Assembly: GCF_900109775.1 (NCBI RefSeq)
Contig: NZ_FOAX01000003.1
Coordinates: forward strand, 620,001 to 684,000
DNA from: Pseudoxanthomonas sp. GM95
GTDB taxonomy: Bacteria; Pseudomonadota; Gammaproteobacteria; Xanthomonadales; Xanthomonadaceae
Reading direction: 5' to 3'
DNA: 64,000 nucleotides
Made by a program: the position numbers and the translations under genes. Shown here in pieces: positions 44,559-55,240 of the stretch. The stretch's first letter is position 1. Each line of letters begins with the position of its first letter. The notes below the pieces were generated by a model that worked only from the letters and a program-made list of their open reading frames with translations, had not been told where the DNA came from and searched no databases.

Positions 44559-45770
44559 TCAAGCAGCGGCTTCAGCCCTCGGCCACCACGCCAGCACCGC
44601 GGCGGTGGCCGTGCATCCGACCATGACCGCCGTCATCGGCAATGCCGTCCCATCGTCCAACGCACCCACCAGCGCACTGGCACCGGCCGCCAGGCCGAAC
44701 TGCAATGCGCCGACCAGCGACGACGCGCTGCCGGCCGCAAAGCGGCCCACGCCCATCGCCGTCGCCACGCTGTTGGCCGCCACCATCGGCACGCAGCCGA
44801 TGCAGACGAACAGCGGCGCCACCAGCCACGGCAGCGCGCTGCTGTCGCGCAGCAGCAACAGCACGATTGCCGCCGCCGCCATCACGCACACCGCCATGCG
44901 CAACACCGCGGTCGGTGCCAGGCGGCGTAGCAGCAGCACGTTGATGCGCCCGGCGATCACCATGCCGATGCCGTTGAACGCGAACAGCCAGCCGTAGTGC
45001 TGCTGGCTGACGCCGTGCAGGCTCATGAACACATACGGCGAGCCGGCGATGTAGGCGAACATCGCCGCCATGCCCATCGCGCAGGTCAGCGCCGGCAGCA
45101 GGAAGTCTGGCATCCGCAGCAGCTGGCCGAAGGTGCGCAAGGTGTTGCCCAGGTGCAGCGGGCGACGGCGCGCGGCCGGCAGGGTTTCGGGCAGGCCGCG
45201 CCACACGGCGATCAGGCAGGCACTGCCGAACAGCGCCAGGAACACGAACACGCTCTTCCAGCCGGCAAGCGCCAGTAGCCAGCTGCCCAGCAGCGGCGCC
45301 AGCACCGGGCCCAGGCCCTGCACCATCATCATGGTCGAGAGCGTGCGCGCGGCTTCGCGCGGCTCCATCAGGTCCTGGATCACCGCGCGCGCCACGATCA
45401 TGCCGGCGCAGCCACCGATGGCCTGCAACGCGCGCACGCCGATGAACAGCTGAACGTGCTGGCTCAGCACCAGCAGCAGCGAGGTCACCGTGAACAGCCA
45501 GATGCCGGCCAGCAGCGGGCCGCGCCGGCCCCAGGCATCGGTCATCGGCCCGTACAGCAGCTGGCCCACGCACAGCCCCAGGAAGAAGCTCGACAGGCTC
45601 AGCTGCACGTGCGCGACATCGGTGCGCAGGTCGTGGGCGATCGCCGGGAAGCCGGACAGGTACATGTCCGTGGCGAAGGGCGCGAATGCACTCAGCGCGC
45701 CCAGGATCAGCACCAGTCGCAGCGGCGCGTGATTGACGGCCTGCGCGTGCGGTTCGGCGACCTCGCTCAT
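44559..45770 (-). CDS. Bcr/CflA family MFS drug exporter
   Basis: A 403-aa, 12-helix transporter. Helix 1 region PFATDMYLSGFPAIAHDL and the motif GPMTDAWGRRGPLLAG mark the Bcr/CflA family (bicyclomycin, chloramphenicol efflux). RALQAIGGCAGMIVARAVIQDL is motif C-like. Its start overlaps the stop of the outer-membrane factor gene (ATGA), so it is the fourth gene of the RND operon, an uncommon addition. Confidence 0.92.
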   Translation of the reverse strand: MSEVAEPHAQAVNHAPLRLVLILGALSAFAPFATDMYLSGFPAIAHDLRTDVAHVQLSLSSFFLGLCVGQLLYGPMTDAWGRRGPLLAGIWLFTVTSLLLVLSQHVQLFIGVRALQAIGGCAGMIVARAVIQDLMEPREAARTLSTMMMVQGLGPVLAPLLGSWLLALAGWKSVFVFLALFGSACLIAVWRGLPETLPAARRRPLHLGNTLRTFGQLLRMPDFLLPALTCAMGMAAMFAYIAGSPYVFMSLHGVSQQHYGWLFAFNGIGMVIAGRINVLLLRRLAPTAVLRMAVCVMAAAAIVLLLLRDSSALPWLVAPLFVCIGCVPMVAANSVATAMGVGRFAAGSASSLVGALQFGLAAGASALVGALDDGTALPMTAVMVGCTATAAVLAWWPRAEAAA

Positions 45771-47227
45771 CGCGCGGCCTCGGCCACGGTCGTGCCGGCC
45801 TGCGCATCGGCGCCGCCGCCGAGCACCTTGTACAGCGTGACCCGGTTGCTGGCCTCGGTCAGGCGCAGGGTGATCTGGTCCTGCTGGGCGCTGTAGAGCG
45901 AGCGCTGCGAGGTCAGTGCCTCCAGGTAGCTGTCCACGCCGTTGCGGTAGCGCGCGTCGGCCAGGGTGTAGCTGCGCTGGGTGGCATCGACCAGGGCGTT
46001 CTGCGCATCCAGCTGCTCGGCCAGGTTGGCGCGCGCGACCAGCGCATCGGCGACCTCGGAAAACGCGGTCTGGATGGTTTTCTCGTAGGTGGCCACTTCG
46101 ATGTTCTTCTCGATCTTGGCGACGTCCAGATCGCCCTTGAGCGCGCCGGCGTCGAAGATCGGGAGTGTAATCGAGGGTACAAAAGACCAGGTCCGGTTGC
46201 CGCTGTCGAACAGGCTCGATAGCGCATCGCTGCCCCGCCCCGTGGAAGCGGTGAGCGAAATGGTCGGAAAGAACGCCGCGCGCGCCGCGCCGATGTTGGC
46301 ATTGGCGGCCTTGAGCGTGTGCTCGGCCGAGAGCACGTCCGGCCGCTGCAGCAGCACGCGCGAGTCCAGGTCGGCCGGCAACGGGGCCAGCGCGACCGAG
46401 ACATCCAGCGCATCGACATCCGGCAGCAGCGCATCGCGCACCGGCGCGCCGACCAGCAGTTCCAGCGCGTTGCGATCCTGCGCCAGCTGGGTGGTGTAGC
46501 TGGCGACATCGGCGCGGGCGCTTTCCACCGTGCTCTGCATCTGGGCCAAGTCCACGCCGGACATCACGCCCTCGTCGTGCTGGGCCTGGGTGAGCTTGAG
46601 CGACTGACGCTGGCTGGCCAGAGTGTCTTGGGCCAACTTGAGGCGCTGCTGGTCGGCGGCCACGGTCAGCCAGTCGGCGGCCACTTCGGCCACCAGGGTC
46701 AGGCGCGTGCTGCGCTGGGTTTCGGACGTGGCCAGCCAGGTTTCCAGGGCATCGTCCTTGAGGCTGCGGATGCGGCCGAACAGGTCCAGCTCCCAGCTGC
46801 TGAAGCCCACTTCCGCACTGGCGCTCTGGTTCACGCCGCCACTGCCGCTGGTGCTGCCGCTGGCGCTGGTGCGCGCCCGCGACTGGCTGGCCGTGGCCTG
46901 CACCGTCGGGAACAGATCGGCGCGCTGGATCCGGTACTGCGCGCGCTGCTGCTCAATGTTGAGCAGGGCGATGCGCAGGTCGCGGTTGTTGTCCAGCGCC
47001 AGCGCGATCACCTGGCGCAGGCGCGGATCGATGAACACCTGCTGCCAGTCCAGCGACGCCACCGGCGTGCTGGTCGCATCGCTGGCGCCGGCCGCGGCGG
47101 TCTCGCGGAACTGGGTGGCCACCGGCGCATCGGGACGGGCATAGCGTGGCGCCATGCTGGCGCAGCCAGACAACGCGGCGAGGCAGGCCGCGGCCAGCAC
47201 GGCGCGCGGCAGGAAGGAACGGATCAT
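45767..47227 (-). CDS. RND outer-membrane efflux lipoprotein (OprM/NodT family)
   Basis: A 486-aa TolC-like channel with lipobox LSGC (Cys22). Two OEP repeats are visible: [33 protein letters not shown] and the second half starting [19 protein letters not shown]. It starts within the stop of the pump gene (ATGA-type overlap at 47224-47227). It completes the tripartite pump, like SmeC in Stenotrophomonas. Confidence 0.93.
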   Translation of the reverse strand: MIRSFLPRAVLAAACLAALSGCASMAPRYARPDAPVATQFRETAAAGASDATSTPVASLDWQQVFIDPRLRQVIALALDNNRDLRIALLNIEQQRAQYRIQRADLFPTVQATASQSRARTSASGSTSGSGGVNQSASAEVGFSSWELDLFGRIRSLKDDALETWLATSETQRSTRLTLVAEVAADWLTVAADQQRLKLAQDTLASQRQSLKLTQAQHDEGVMSGVDLAQMQSTVESARADVASYTTQLAQDRNALELLVGAPVRDALLPDVDALDVSVALAPLPADLDSRVLLQRPDVLSAEHTLKAANANIGAARAAFFPTISLTASTGRGSDALSSLFDSGNRTWSFVPSITLPIFDAGALKGDLDVAKIEKNIEVATYEKTIQTAFSEVADALVARANLAEQLDAQNALVDATQRSYTLADARYRNGVDSYLEALTSQRSLYSAQQDQITLRLTEASNRVTLYKVLGGGADAQAGTTVAEAAR

Positions 47228-50200
47228 GGGGTCACCTCGATGGCGCGCGCCTTGGCCTTGCCCTTGCCGGGAAACAGGCTGCGCACGATCACGTAGAACA
47301 GCGGAACGAAGAAAATGCCCAGCACGGTCGAGGCCAGCGTGCCGCCCAGCACGCCGGTGCCCAGCGAGTGGCGACCGCCGGAGCCGGCGCCGCTGCTGAT
47401 CACCAGCGGCAGCACGCCCAGCATGAACGCCAGCGAGGTCATCAGGATCGGGCGCAGGCGCATGCGCGCGGCGTGCAGGGTGGCCTTGATCAGCGATTCG
47501 CCCTTGTCTTCCAGCTCCTTGGCGAACTCCACGATCAGGATGCCGTTCTTGGCCGCCAGGCCCACGGTCGCCAGCAGGCCGACCTGGAAGTACACGTCGT
47601 TTTCCAGCCCGCGCACCGTGGTGAACAGCAAGGTGCCCAGCACCCCGATCGGCACGGCCAGCATCACCGAGAACGGGATCGACCAGCTCTCATACAGCGC
47701 CGCCAGGCACAGGAACACGAACAGCAGCGATACCGCGTACAGCAGCGGCGCCTGCGAGCCGGCCTGTTTTTCCTGGTAGGACAGGCCCGACCACGACGCC
47801 CCGTACTGGCCCGGCAACTGGGCGACCAGCTTGCTGACCTCGTTCATCGCCGCGCCCGAGCTGACGCCGCTGGCGGCCTGGCCGGTGATCTCCATCGAGG
47901 CGGTACCGTTGAAGCGCGACAGCGACGCCGGCGCGTAGCTCCAGCCCGAAGTCGAGAACGCCGAGAACGGCACCATGTCGTTGTTGCTGTTGCGCACCGA
48001 CCAGCGGTTGATGTCCTGCGGCAACATGCGTGCGGACGCCTCGCCCTGCACGTAGACCTTCTTGACCCGGCCGCGATCGACGAAGTCGTTGACGTAGGTG
48101 CTGCCCATCGCGGTGGACAGGGTGCTGTTGACGTCGCTCTGCGCCAGGTCCAGCGCACCGGCCTTGGCATCGTCGATCTTGACGTCGAAAGTCGGCGCAT
48201 CGTCCAGGTTGGAATAGCGCACCTGGCTGAGCAGCGGGTCCTGGTTGGCCAGCTGCAGCAGCTGATTCTTGGCCGCGACCAGCGCCTCGTGGCCGGCGCC
48301 GCCCACGTCCTGCAGCTCCAGCGTGAAGCCGCCGCTGCTGCCCAGGCCCTGGATGGACGGCGGCGACACGGCGAAGATCTCCGCGTCGCGGTACTTGGCC
48401 ATCATCGCCATGGTGATGCGCGTGCCGATGTCGCTGGCGACGCTGTCGCGCTCGCTCCAGTCCTTGAGCTTGACGAAGCCCATGCCCGAGTTCTGGCCGC
48501 TGCCGCCCATGCTGAAACCGGCCACGGCCATGACCGAGTCGACTTCCGGCTGCTGCTGCACGTAGGCGCTGACTTCCTTGATGACCTTGACCGTTTGCTG
48601 CTGGGTCGCGCCCGAGGGCAGCTTGATCATCACCATCAACATGCCCTGGTCTTCCTCGGGCAGGAACGAGGTCGGCAGGCGCCAGAACAGCACGCCCATC
48701 AGCACGAGCGCGACCGCATAGCCGGCCATGCCCAGCTTGCGATGGGTGACGATCTTCTCCACGCCGCGGCCGTAGCGGTCGGCGTTGCGATCGAAGAAGC
48801 GGTTAAACCAGGCGAAGAACCGGCCCAGCGGGCCGCGCGGCGTGGTGTGCCCGCCCTGTTCGATCGGCTGCAGCAGGGTCGCGCACAGCGCCGGGGTCAG
48901 GGTCATCGCCACCAGTACCGACAGCACCATCGCCGAGGCGATCGTCACCGAGAACTGGCGGTAGATCGCGCCGGTGGCGCCGCCGAAGAACGCCATCGGC
49001 AGGAACACCGCCACCAGCACCAGCACGATGCCCACCAATGCGCCGGTGATCTGGCCCATCGATTTGCGCGTGGCCTCGTACGGCGACAGGCCCTCATCGC
49101 TCATCAGCCGCTCGACGTTCTCCACCACCACGATGGCGTCGTCCACCAGCAGGCCGATCGCCAGCACCATCGCGAACATCGACAGCGTGTTGATCGAGTA
49201 ACCCAGCAGCGACAGCACGCCGAAGGTGCCCATCAGCACCACCGGCACCGCGATCGCCGGGATCAGGGTCACGCGCCAGTTCTGCAGGAACAGGTACATG
49301 ATCGCCACCACCAGGATGATGGCCTCGATCAGGGTCTTGACCACTTCCTCGATCGAGATCTTCACGAACGGGGTCGTGCTGTAGGCGACGTGGTAGTTCA
49401 GACCGCTGGGGAAGTACGGCTTGAGCTCATCCAGCTTGGCCTGCACCGCCTCGCCCACGTCCATCGCGTTGGCGCCAGAGGCCAGCTCGATGCCCAGGCC
49501 CGCGGCGGGCTTGCCGTTGAACAGGCTGGTGGACGAATAGTCCTCGCTGCCCAGTTCGGTGGTGGCCACGTCCTTGAGCAGGATGCGCGCGCCGCTGGCG
49601 TCGGACTTGACCACGATGTTGTTGAACTGCTCGACCGTCTTCAGGCGGCTGCGCGCGGTGACCGTGGCGGTCAGCGACTGGCCTTCCACGGCTGGCAGCG
49701 CGCCGAGCGAACCGGCGGTGACGTCGCTGTTCTGCGCGCTGATCGCACTGGTGACGTCCGAGGGCATCAGCGAATAGGTGCGCAGCTTTTCCGGGTTGAG
49801 CCAGATGCGCATCGAGTATTGGGAGCCCATCACCTGGACCTTGCCCACGCCACTGACGCGGCTGAGCGGGTCCTGCAGCGAGGCCACCATGTAGTCGGAG
49901 ATGTCGGTGCCGTTCATGCTCCCGTTGTCGGAGGTGAACGCGATCACCTGGAACATGCTGCCCGAGGACTTGGTCACCGTGACGCCGGTGCTCTGTACCG
50001 CGTCGGGCAGCAGCGACTGCGCCTGTTGCAGCTTGTTCTGCACCTGCACCTGGGCGATGTCCGGGTCGGTGCCGCTTTCGAAGGTCAGGGTGACCTGCGC
50101 ACTGCCCGAGGACGTGCTGCTGGAGGACATGTACATCAGGTTGTCCAGGCCCGTCATGTTCTGCTCGATGATCTGGGTCACCGAGGCTTCCGTGGTCTCG

Positions 50201-50361
50201 GCCGAGGCACCGGTATAGGTGGCGCGGATGGACACGCTGGGCGGCGCGATATCGGGGTACTGCTCGATCGGCAGGGAAAACACGGCCAGCGTGCCGGCCA
50301 GGGTGATGACGATGGCGATGACCCAGGCAAAGATGGGCCGGTCGATGAAGAAACGTGACAT
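47224..50361 (-). CDS. RND multidrug efflux pump, inner-membrane transporter (AcrB/SmeB-like)
   Basis: A 1045-aa HAE1-family proton/drug antiporter. [16 protein letters not shown] opens helix 1; [16 protein letters not shown] carries the twin Asp of helix 4, and [18 protein letters not shown] the Lys of helix 10, the proton relay. [15 protein letters not shown] and the porter-domain repeats are intact. It lies between the adaptor and channel genes in the smeABC order. Substrates are probably drugs, dyes or other amphiphiles. Confidence 0.96.
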   Translation of the reverse strand: MSRFFIDRPIFAWVIAIVITLAGTLAVFSLPIEQYPDIAPPSVSIRATYTGASAETTEASVTQIIEQNMTGLDNLMYMSSSSTSSGSAQVTLTFESGTDPDIAQVQVQNKLQQAQSLLPDAVQSTGVTVTKSSGSMFQVIAFTSDNGSMNGTDISDYMVASLQDPLSRVSGVGKVQVMGSQYSMRIWLNPEKLRTYSLMPSDVTSAISAQNSDVTAGSLGALPAVEGQSLTATVTARSRLKTVEQFNNIVVKSDASGARILLKDVATTELGSEDYSSTSLFNGKPAAGLGIELASGANAMDVGEAVQAKLDELKPYFPSGLNYHVAYSTTPFVKISIEEVVKTLIEAIILVVAIMYLFLQNWRVTLIPAIAVPVVLMGTFGVLSLLGYSINTLSMFAMVLAIGLLVDDAIVVVENVERLMSDEGLSPYEATRKSMGQITGALVGIVLVLVAVFLPMAFFGGATGAIYRQFSVTIASAMVLSVLVAMTLTPALCATLLQPIEQGGHTTPRGPLGRFFAWFNRFFDRNADRYGRGVEKIVTHRKLGMAGYAVALVLMGVLFWRLPTSFLPEEDQGMLMVMIKLPSGATQQQTVKVIKEVSAYVQQQPEVDSVMAVAGFSMGGSGQNSGMGFVKLKDWSERDSVASDIGTRITMAMMAKYRDAEIFAVSPPSIQGLGSSGGFTLELQDVGGAGHEALVAAKNQLLQLANQDPLLSQVRYSNLDDAPTFDVKIDDAKAGALDLAQSDVNSTLSTAMGSTYVNDFVDRGRVKKVYVQGEASARMLPQDINRWSVRNSNNDMVPFSAFSTSGWSYAPASLSRFNGTASMEITGQAASGVSSGAAMNEVSKLVAQLPGQYGASWSGLSYQEKQAGSQAPLLYAVSLLFVFLCLAALYESWSIPFSVMLAVPIGVLGTLLFTTVRGLENDVYFQVGLLATVGLAAKNGILIVEFAKELEDKGESLIKATLHAARMRLRPILMTSLAFMLGVLPLVISSGAGSGGRHSLGTGVLGGTLASTVLGIFFVPLFYVIVRSLFPGKGKAKARAIEVTP

Positions 50362-50370
50362 GGCGGTGCC

Positions 50371-51597
50371 TTACTCGGCCGTGCGGCTGGCGGCCGCGGT
50401 GTGGCCGGCCGGCGCGGCCTGGTCGTCGTCGGCCGTGGCGGTCTCAGCCGTCGCCGCGGCCTTGACCGCCTGCGCGGTGACCGTCTGTCCGGCGCTGACC
50501 TTGCTGCCGCCTTCCACCACCAGCTGCTCGCCGGCCTTCAGGCCACCGGTGACCACCCACTGGTCCTTCATCGCGCTGCCGGTCTGGACCACGCGCTCGA
50601 CGATCTTCTTGTCGGCGCCGACCAGCTTCACCGTGGCCTCGCCCTTGGTGTTGCGGGTCACCGCGGTCTGCGGCACCAGGATGGCGGTGTCGTCGATCGC
50701 CATCGGCAGCACGGCGTTCACGTACATGCCTGGCAGCAGCAGGCCATCGGGATTGGGGATGACCGCGCGCAGGGTGACGTTGCCGGTGCCGGTGTCGACC
50801 GAGGTGCCGACGAATTCCAGCGTGCCGGTGTGGGCGTAGGTGCTGCCGTCTTCCAGGGTGACGCTGACCTGGGCCTTGCCGTCGACGGACTTGAGCGCGC
50901 CGCTGTCCATCTGCTTGCGTAGTGCCAGCAGCTGCGCGCTGGACTGGCTCACGTCCACGTAGATCGGGTCCAATTGCTGGATCGTGGTCAGCGCGGTGTC
51001 CTGGCTGGCGGTGACCAGCGCGCCGGGCGTGTAGGTGGAGGTGGCAATGCGGCCGCTGATCGGCGCGGTGATGCGGGTGTAGTCCAGGTTGATCTTCGCC
51101 GTCTGCAGGGCGGCCTTGGCCGCGACCACGGCCGCTTCGTCCTGGCGCAGCGTGGCGATGGCGTCGTCGCCATCCTGCTTGCTCACCGCGTCCAGCTTGA
51201 CCAGGTTTTCATAGCGCGCCGCCTTGGGCTTGGCCGAGAGCACCGCGGCTTCGGCCTGCGCCAGGTCGCCCTTGGCGCTGTCGTATGCGGCCTGGTAGGT
51301 GGCCGGATCGATCTGGTAGAGCACCTGGCCCGCTTTGACTTCCTGGCCTTCGGTGAACAGCCGCTTCTGGATCAGGCCACCGATCTGCGGGCGCACGTCC
51401 GAGGTCATGTAGGCCACGGTGCGGCCGGGTAGGGTCTGGTCCATCGCCAGGCGCTGGGTGGACACGGCCTGCACGCTGACCGCGGCCTGCGGCTGTACGG
51501 GCGCTTGCGACTTGGAACACGCGGCCAGGCAGGCGGCCAGCATCAGCGGCAGCACCAGCGGGCGCAGGGCGGGACGAGAAGACAGGGAGGAAGACAT
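50371..51597 (-). CDS. RND efflux periplasmic adaptor lipoprotein (AcrA/SmeA-like)
   Basis: A 408-aa membrane-fusion protein with lipobox LAAC (Cys27). SDVRPQIGGLIQKRLFTEGQEVKAGQVLYQIDPA is the lipoyl domain's first half; a coiled-coil hairpin (SAKGDLAQAEAAV...AKAALQTAKINLDYT) and beta-barrel domain follow (PISGRIATSTYTPGALV). First gene of the four-gene operon, divergent from the sensor kinase gene with 148 bases between starts. Confidence 0.95.
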   Translation of the reverse strand: MSSSLSSRPALRPLVLPLMLAACLAACSKSQAPVQPQAAVSVQAVSTQRLAMDQTLPGRTVAYMTSDVRPQIGGLIQKRLFTEGQEVKAGQVLYQIDPATYQAAYDSAKGDLAQAEAAVLSAKPKAARYENLVKLDAVSKQDGDDAIATLRQDEAAVVAAKAALQTAKINLDYTRITAPISGRIATSTYTPGALVTASQDTALTTIQQLDPIYVDVSQSSAQLLALRKQMDSGALKSVDGKAQVSVTLEDGSTYAHTGTLEFVGTSVDTGTGNVTLRAVIPNPDGLLLPGMYVNAVLPMAIDDTAILVPQTAVTRNTKGEATVKLVGADKKIVERVVQTGSAMKDQWVVTGGLKAGEQLVVEGGSKVSAGQTVTAQAVKAAATAETATADDDQAAPAGHTAAASRTAE

Positions 51598-51745
51598 GCA
51601 GGCGGCACTCAGGTTTTTTCCAGGCCTGCCACGCTGCGCGCCAAATGTGCAGCAAATATGGAGATTGCCGTGGCGGGGTTGCGTTGCCGGCCGCCGGCGC
51701 CACTAATGGCCCGGTCTTCCCGTCTCCCGGCTGCGCCTGCGTCCC

Positions 51746-53128
51746 ATGAAATTTGGAATCACCGCCAAGTTGTTCTGCGCCGTGCTGGCCGCGTGCGCGG
51801 TGGTGCTGGTGGTCAACGGCGTGGCCACGCGCATCGCCTTCGAGCGCGGCTTCATGGGCTATCTCAACGACCAGGGCACCGGCCGCATGGAGCACCTGCT
51901 GCCGCGGCTGCAGGCCGAATACGCGCGCCACGGCAGCTGGGACTTCGTGCGCGGCAAGCCGGACGTCTGGTTCACCCTGATGCGCCCGAGCGAGGTCGAG
52001 ATCGGCGACTTCGATCTGCGCGCGCCGCCGGTCTCGGACCAGAGCGGCGCGGTGTTCCGCTTCGCCCTGCTGGATGCGGACGGCAAGCGCGTGATCGGCA
52101 ATCCCAATGTCGATGCCGATGCGGTGCGGCGCGCGATCCTCGTGCAGGGCCGCACCGTGGGCTGGATGGCGATGGTGCCGTTCCAGCGCGTGCTGGCCGC
52201 CAACGAGCAGCGCTTCATCGAACAGCAGCAGCGCCGCTGGTGGATGATCGGCATCGCCTCGGTGCTGGTGGCCGCCACGCTGGCCTGGTTGCTGTCGCGC
52301 GCGCTGTTGCGCCGGGTGCGCGGGCTGGCGTCTGCCACGCATCGGCTCGCAGCCGGCGACTACACCACGCGCATCGCCCCGGGCAGCGATGACGAAGTCG
52401 GACGGCTGGCGCAGGACTTCAACCGCATGGCCGATGCGCTGGAACACACCGAGCAGAATCGGCGCGCCTTCATGGCTGACATCTCGCACGAGCTGCGCAC
52501 GCCGCTGGCGGTACTGCGCGCGGAACTGGAGGCGATCCAGGACGGCATCCGGCCGATGACCTGGACCACGCTGTCGCCGCTGCAGGGCGAAGTGCAGCAG
52601 CTGGGCAAGCTGATCGATGACCTGCACGACCTGGCGCTGACCCAGTCTGGTGCGCTGGCCTACCGCCGTGCCACGCTGGACCTGGGCGCGGTGTTGCAGG
52701 CCACGCTGGACGGCATGCGCGGGCGCTTCGCCGATGCGGGGCTGAACCTGATGGCGCCGCATTCGGCAGCAGCGCTGATGGTGCTGGGCGATGAGCGCCG
52801 CCTGCAGCAGCTGTTCGCCAACCTGCTGGAAAACGCGCTGCGCTACACCGACGCCGGCGGCGTGGTCGCCGTCCAGGCGCAGGCGGTCGATGGCCAGGCG
52901 CGGATCGTGATCGAGGACAGCGCGCCGGGCGTGGAGCCGGACAAACGCGCGCGGTTGTTCGAACGCTTCTACCGCGTGGATGCCTCGCGCAACCGCGCCA
53001 GCGGCGGCAGCGGCCTGGGCCTGGCGATCTGCCACAACATCGTGCTCGCCCACGACGGCGCCATCGCCACCGAGGCGTCCGCGCTGGGCGGCTTGCGCCT
53101 CGTGCTGACCCTGCCGCTGCAGGCATGA
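51746..53128 (+). CDS. Sensor histidine kinase, BaeS/SmeS-like
   Basis: A 460-aa kinase: first membrane helix about 8-28, periplasmic sensor, second helix about 167-190, HAMP domain (RALLRRVRGLASATHRLAAGDYTTRI), H-box FMADISHELRTPLAVLR with His248, then N (ENALRYT), G1 (EDSAPGV) and G2 (GSGLGLAI) boxes. The gene overlaps the regulator start (ATGA). It is divergent from the RND operon, as smeSR is from smeABC, so it probably controls the pump. Confidence 0.94.
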   Translation: MKFGITAKLFCAVLAACAVVLVVNGVATRIAFERGFMGYLNDQGTGRMEHLLPRLQAEYARHGSWDFVRGKPDVWFTLMRPSEVEIGDFDLRAPPVSDQSGAVFRFALLDADGKRVIGNPNVDADAVRRAILVQGRTVGWMAMVPFQRVLAANEQRFIEQQQRRWWMIGIASVLVAATLAWLLSRALLRRVRGLASATHRLAAGDYTTRIAPGSDDEVGRLAQDFNRMADALEHTEQNRRAFMADISHELRTPLAVLRAELEAIQDGIRPMTWTTLSPLQGEVQQLGKLIDDLHDLALTQSGALAYRRATLDLGAVLQATLDGMRGRFADAGLNLMAPHSAAALMVLGDERRLQQLFANLLENALRYTDAGGVVAVQAQAVDGQARIVIEDSAPGVEPDKRARLFERFYRVDASRNRASGGSGLGLAICHNIVLAHDGAIATEASALGGLRLVLTLPLQA

Positions 53129-53814
53129 ACGCGCCCACTGACAATGCCGGCACCGTGCTGGTGGTCGAGGACGAACCGCGCCTGGCCGCGGTGCTGCGCG
53201 ACTACCTGCATGCGGCCGGTTATCGCAGCGACTGGATCGCCGATGGCGCGCAGGTGATAGACGCCTTCAACGCCCAGCGCCCGGACCTGGTGCTGCTGGA
53301 CGTCATGTTGCCGGGTCGCGATGGCGTGGACCTGTGTCGTGCGATCCGCGCGGCCAGCGACGTGCCGGTGATCATGGTCACCGCGCGGGTGGAAGAGATC
53401 GACCGCCTGCTCGGCCTGGAAGTCGGCGCCGACGACTACATCTGCAAGCCCTTCAGCCCGAAGGAAGTCATCGCCCGCGTGGGCGCGGTGCTGCGCCGGA
53501 CGCGTCATGGCCAACCCGATCCGCCGGTGGCCGGCCTGGCCATCGACGCGCACGGCGGCCGCGCGTTGCTGCATGGCCAGGCGCTGGACCTGACGGCGGT
53601 GGAGTTCCGCCTGCTGCGCACGCTGCTGGGGAGTCCGGGGCGGATCTGGTCGCGCGAGCAGCTGCTGGACCATCTCTACGCCGACCATCGCATCGTCACC
53701 GACCGCACCGTCGACAGCCACGTGCGCAACCTGCGTCGCAAGCTGCACGAAGCCGGCCTGGCCGACGACCCGATCCGCTCGATCTACGGCATGGGCTACC
53801 GCCTGGAAACCTGA
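53125..53814 (+). CDS. OmpR-family response regulator, BaeR/SmeR-like
   Basis: A 229-aa regulator with a receiver domain (acid pocket EDE at residues 15-17, phospho-acceptor Asp59 in LLDVMLPGRDG, Lys in CKPFSPKEV) and a winged-helix domain ending IRSIYGMGYRLE. It is translationally coupled to the kinase. Likely activates the divergent efflux operon and possibly itself. Confidence 0.95.
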   Translation: MNAPTDNAGTVLVVEDEPRLAAVLRDYLHAAGYRSDWIADGAQVIDAFNAQRPDLVLLDVMLPGRDGVDLCRAIRAASDVPVIMVTARVEEIDRLLGLEVGADDYICKPFSPKEVIARVGAVLRRTRHGQPDPPVAGLAIDAHGGRALLHGQALDLTAVEFRLLRTLLGSPGRIWSREQLLDHLYADHRIVTDRTVDSHVRNLRRKLHEAGLADDPIRSIYGMGYRLET

Positions 53815-53874
53815 GCGCTCGCTTTCGGCGGCGTGCGCGTGCGACGCTGCGGTGTCCTTTCTTGCGCGCCCTCC

Positions 53875-55209
53875 ATGTCCGCACCCACGCCGACCAAACC
53901 CTTGCAGGGCGACGCCGCCCTGATCCGCGCCGTCGGCGCCTTCGCCCTGACCGCAGCGGTGATCAACATCATCGTCGGCGGCGGCATCTTCCGCATGCCG
54001 GCCACGCTGTCGCTGCAGATGGGCGCGGCTGCGCCTTTGGCGCTGCTGGCCGGCGCGCTGGCGATCATCCCGGTGACGCTGTGCTTTGCCGCCATCGGCA
54101 GCCGCGCCAGCGCGACCGGCGGGCCGTACACCTATGTTGGCACCGCGTTCGGGCCGTTCGCCGGTTTCATCGCCGGCGCACTGATGTGGATCGGCAATGT
54201 CGCGTCCAGCGCGGGCGTGGCCGCGGCCTTCGCCACCCAGGTCGCCAACCTGGTGCCTTCGCTGGGCACGCCGACGGCGCGCATCGCGCTGATCACCGCC
54301 CTGTACGCGGTGCTGTTTGCGCTCAACGCCTTCGGCGTGAAGCTGGGCGCGCGCGCGATCGCGGTGCTGGCCACGGTCAAGCTGACGCCCCTGTTTATCC
54401 TGGTGGCGTGCGGGATCTGGTTTGTGGACTGGAGCCAGGTCAGCTTCCTGCCGGGCGAAGTGCCGTCGTGGAGCGCGCTGGGCATGTCGATGGTGCTGGT
54501 GATCTTCGCCTACTCGGGCGTGGAGACCGCGCTGATTCCTTCTGGCGAAGTGCGCGATCCCTCGCGCAACGTGCCGCGCGCCACGCTGGTGGCGATCCTG
54601 CTGGTGGTGGCGCTGTACTTGGGCCTGCAGATCGTCGGCCAGGGCCTGCTGGGCCCGATGCTGGCCAAGAGCGGCGTGCCGCTGGCCGACACCGCCGCCG
54701 CGTTGTGGGCGCCGGCGCGCGTGCTGCTGCTGATCACCGCGTGCGTGTCGATGGCTGGCTTCGTGCTGGGCAACCTGCTGGCATCCTCGCGCTCGCTGTT
54801 CGCGCTGGGCCGCGATGGCTTTCTGCCGTCGGCCTTCGCCAAGGTCAGCCCGCGCTATCGCGTGCCGCTGCTGGCGCTGGTGGTGCACGCGCTGCTGGCG
54901 TGGATGCTGGCGCTGGGCGGCAGCTTCGATGCGCTGGCGCTGGTGTCCGGCGGCTCCAACTGCCTGGTCTACCTGCTGGTCTCCATCGCCGCCTGGCAGG
55001 CCCAGCGCCTGGACCTGCGCGAGCGCGGTGAGCCTTTCTTGCTGTGGGGCGGCCCGCTGATCCCGCTGCTGGCCGTGGCCGCGATGGTCGCCATCGTCAC
55101 CACCCTGACCTCGAAGGAATGGCACGCCATCGGCGTCGCCCTGATTGCGTTGGTGCTGATCTACGGCGTGCTGCGCATGACTGGGCGCAAGGTGCGCGTG
55201 GGCGACTGA
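53875..55209 (+). CDS. APC superfamily amino acid permease
   Basis: A 444-aa, 12-helix transporter. INIIVGGGIFRMPATL in helix 1 is the APC substrate-binding GGGIF motif; IGSRASATGGPYTYV (helix 2) and FAYSGVETALIPSGEVRDPSRNVPRA (helix 6 and loop) are typical. The start at 53875 gives the usual cytoplasmic N-terminus. Amino acid or amine uptake is likely; specificity is unknown. Confidence 0.9.
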   Translation: MSAPTPTKPLQGDAALIRAVGAFALTAAVINIIVGGGIFRMPATLSLQMGAAAPLALLAGALAIIPVTLCFAAIGSRASATGGPYTYVGTAFGPFAGFIAGALMWIGNVASSAGVAAAFATQVANLVPSLGTPTARIALITALYAVLFALNAFGVKLGARAIAVLATVKLTPLFILVACGIWFVDWSQVSFLPGEVPSWSALGMSMVLVIFAYSGVETALIPSGEVRDPSRNVPRATLVAILLVVALYLGLQIVGQGLLGPMLAKSGVPLADTAAALWAPARVLLLITACVSMAGFVLGNLLASSRSLFALGRDGFLPSAFAKVSPRYRVPLLALVVHALLAWMLALGGSFDALALVSGGSNCLVYLLVSIAAWQAQRLDLRERGEPFLLWGGPLIPLLAVAAMVAIVTTLTSKEWHAIGVALIALVLIYGVLRMTGRKVRVGD

Positions 55210-55240
55210 CGCACCACGCCAGCCGCTGCAAGCGGCGTCC

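Noticed and set aside
47146..50358. A 1070-codon open frame on the plus strand opposite the RND pump gene
   Set aside because: It is antisense to a clear AcrB-family gene, is His/Gln/Arg-rich low-complexity sequence, and arises from codon bias in high-GC DNA.
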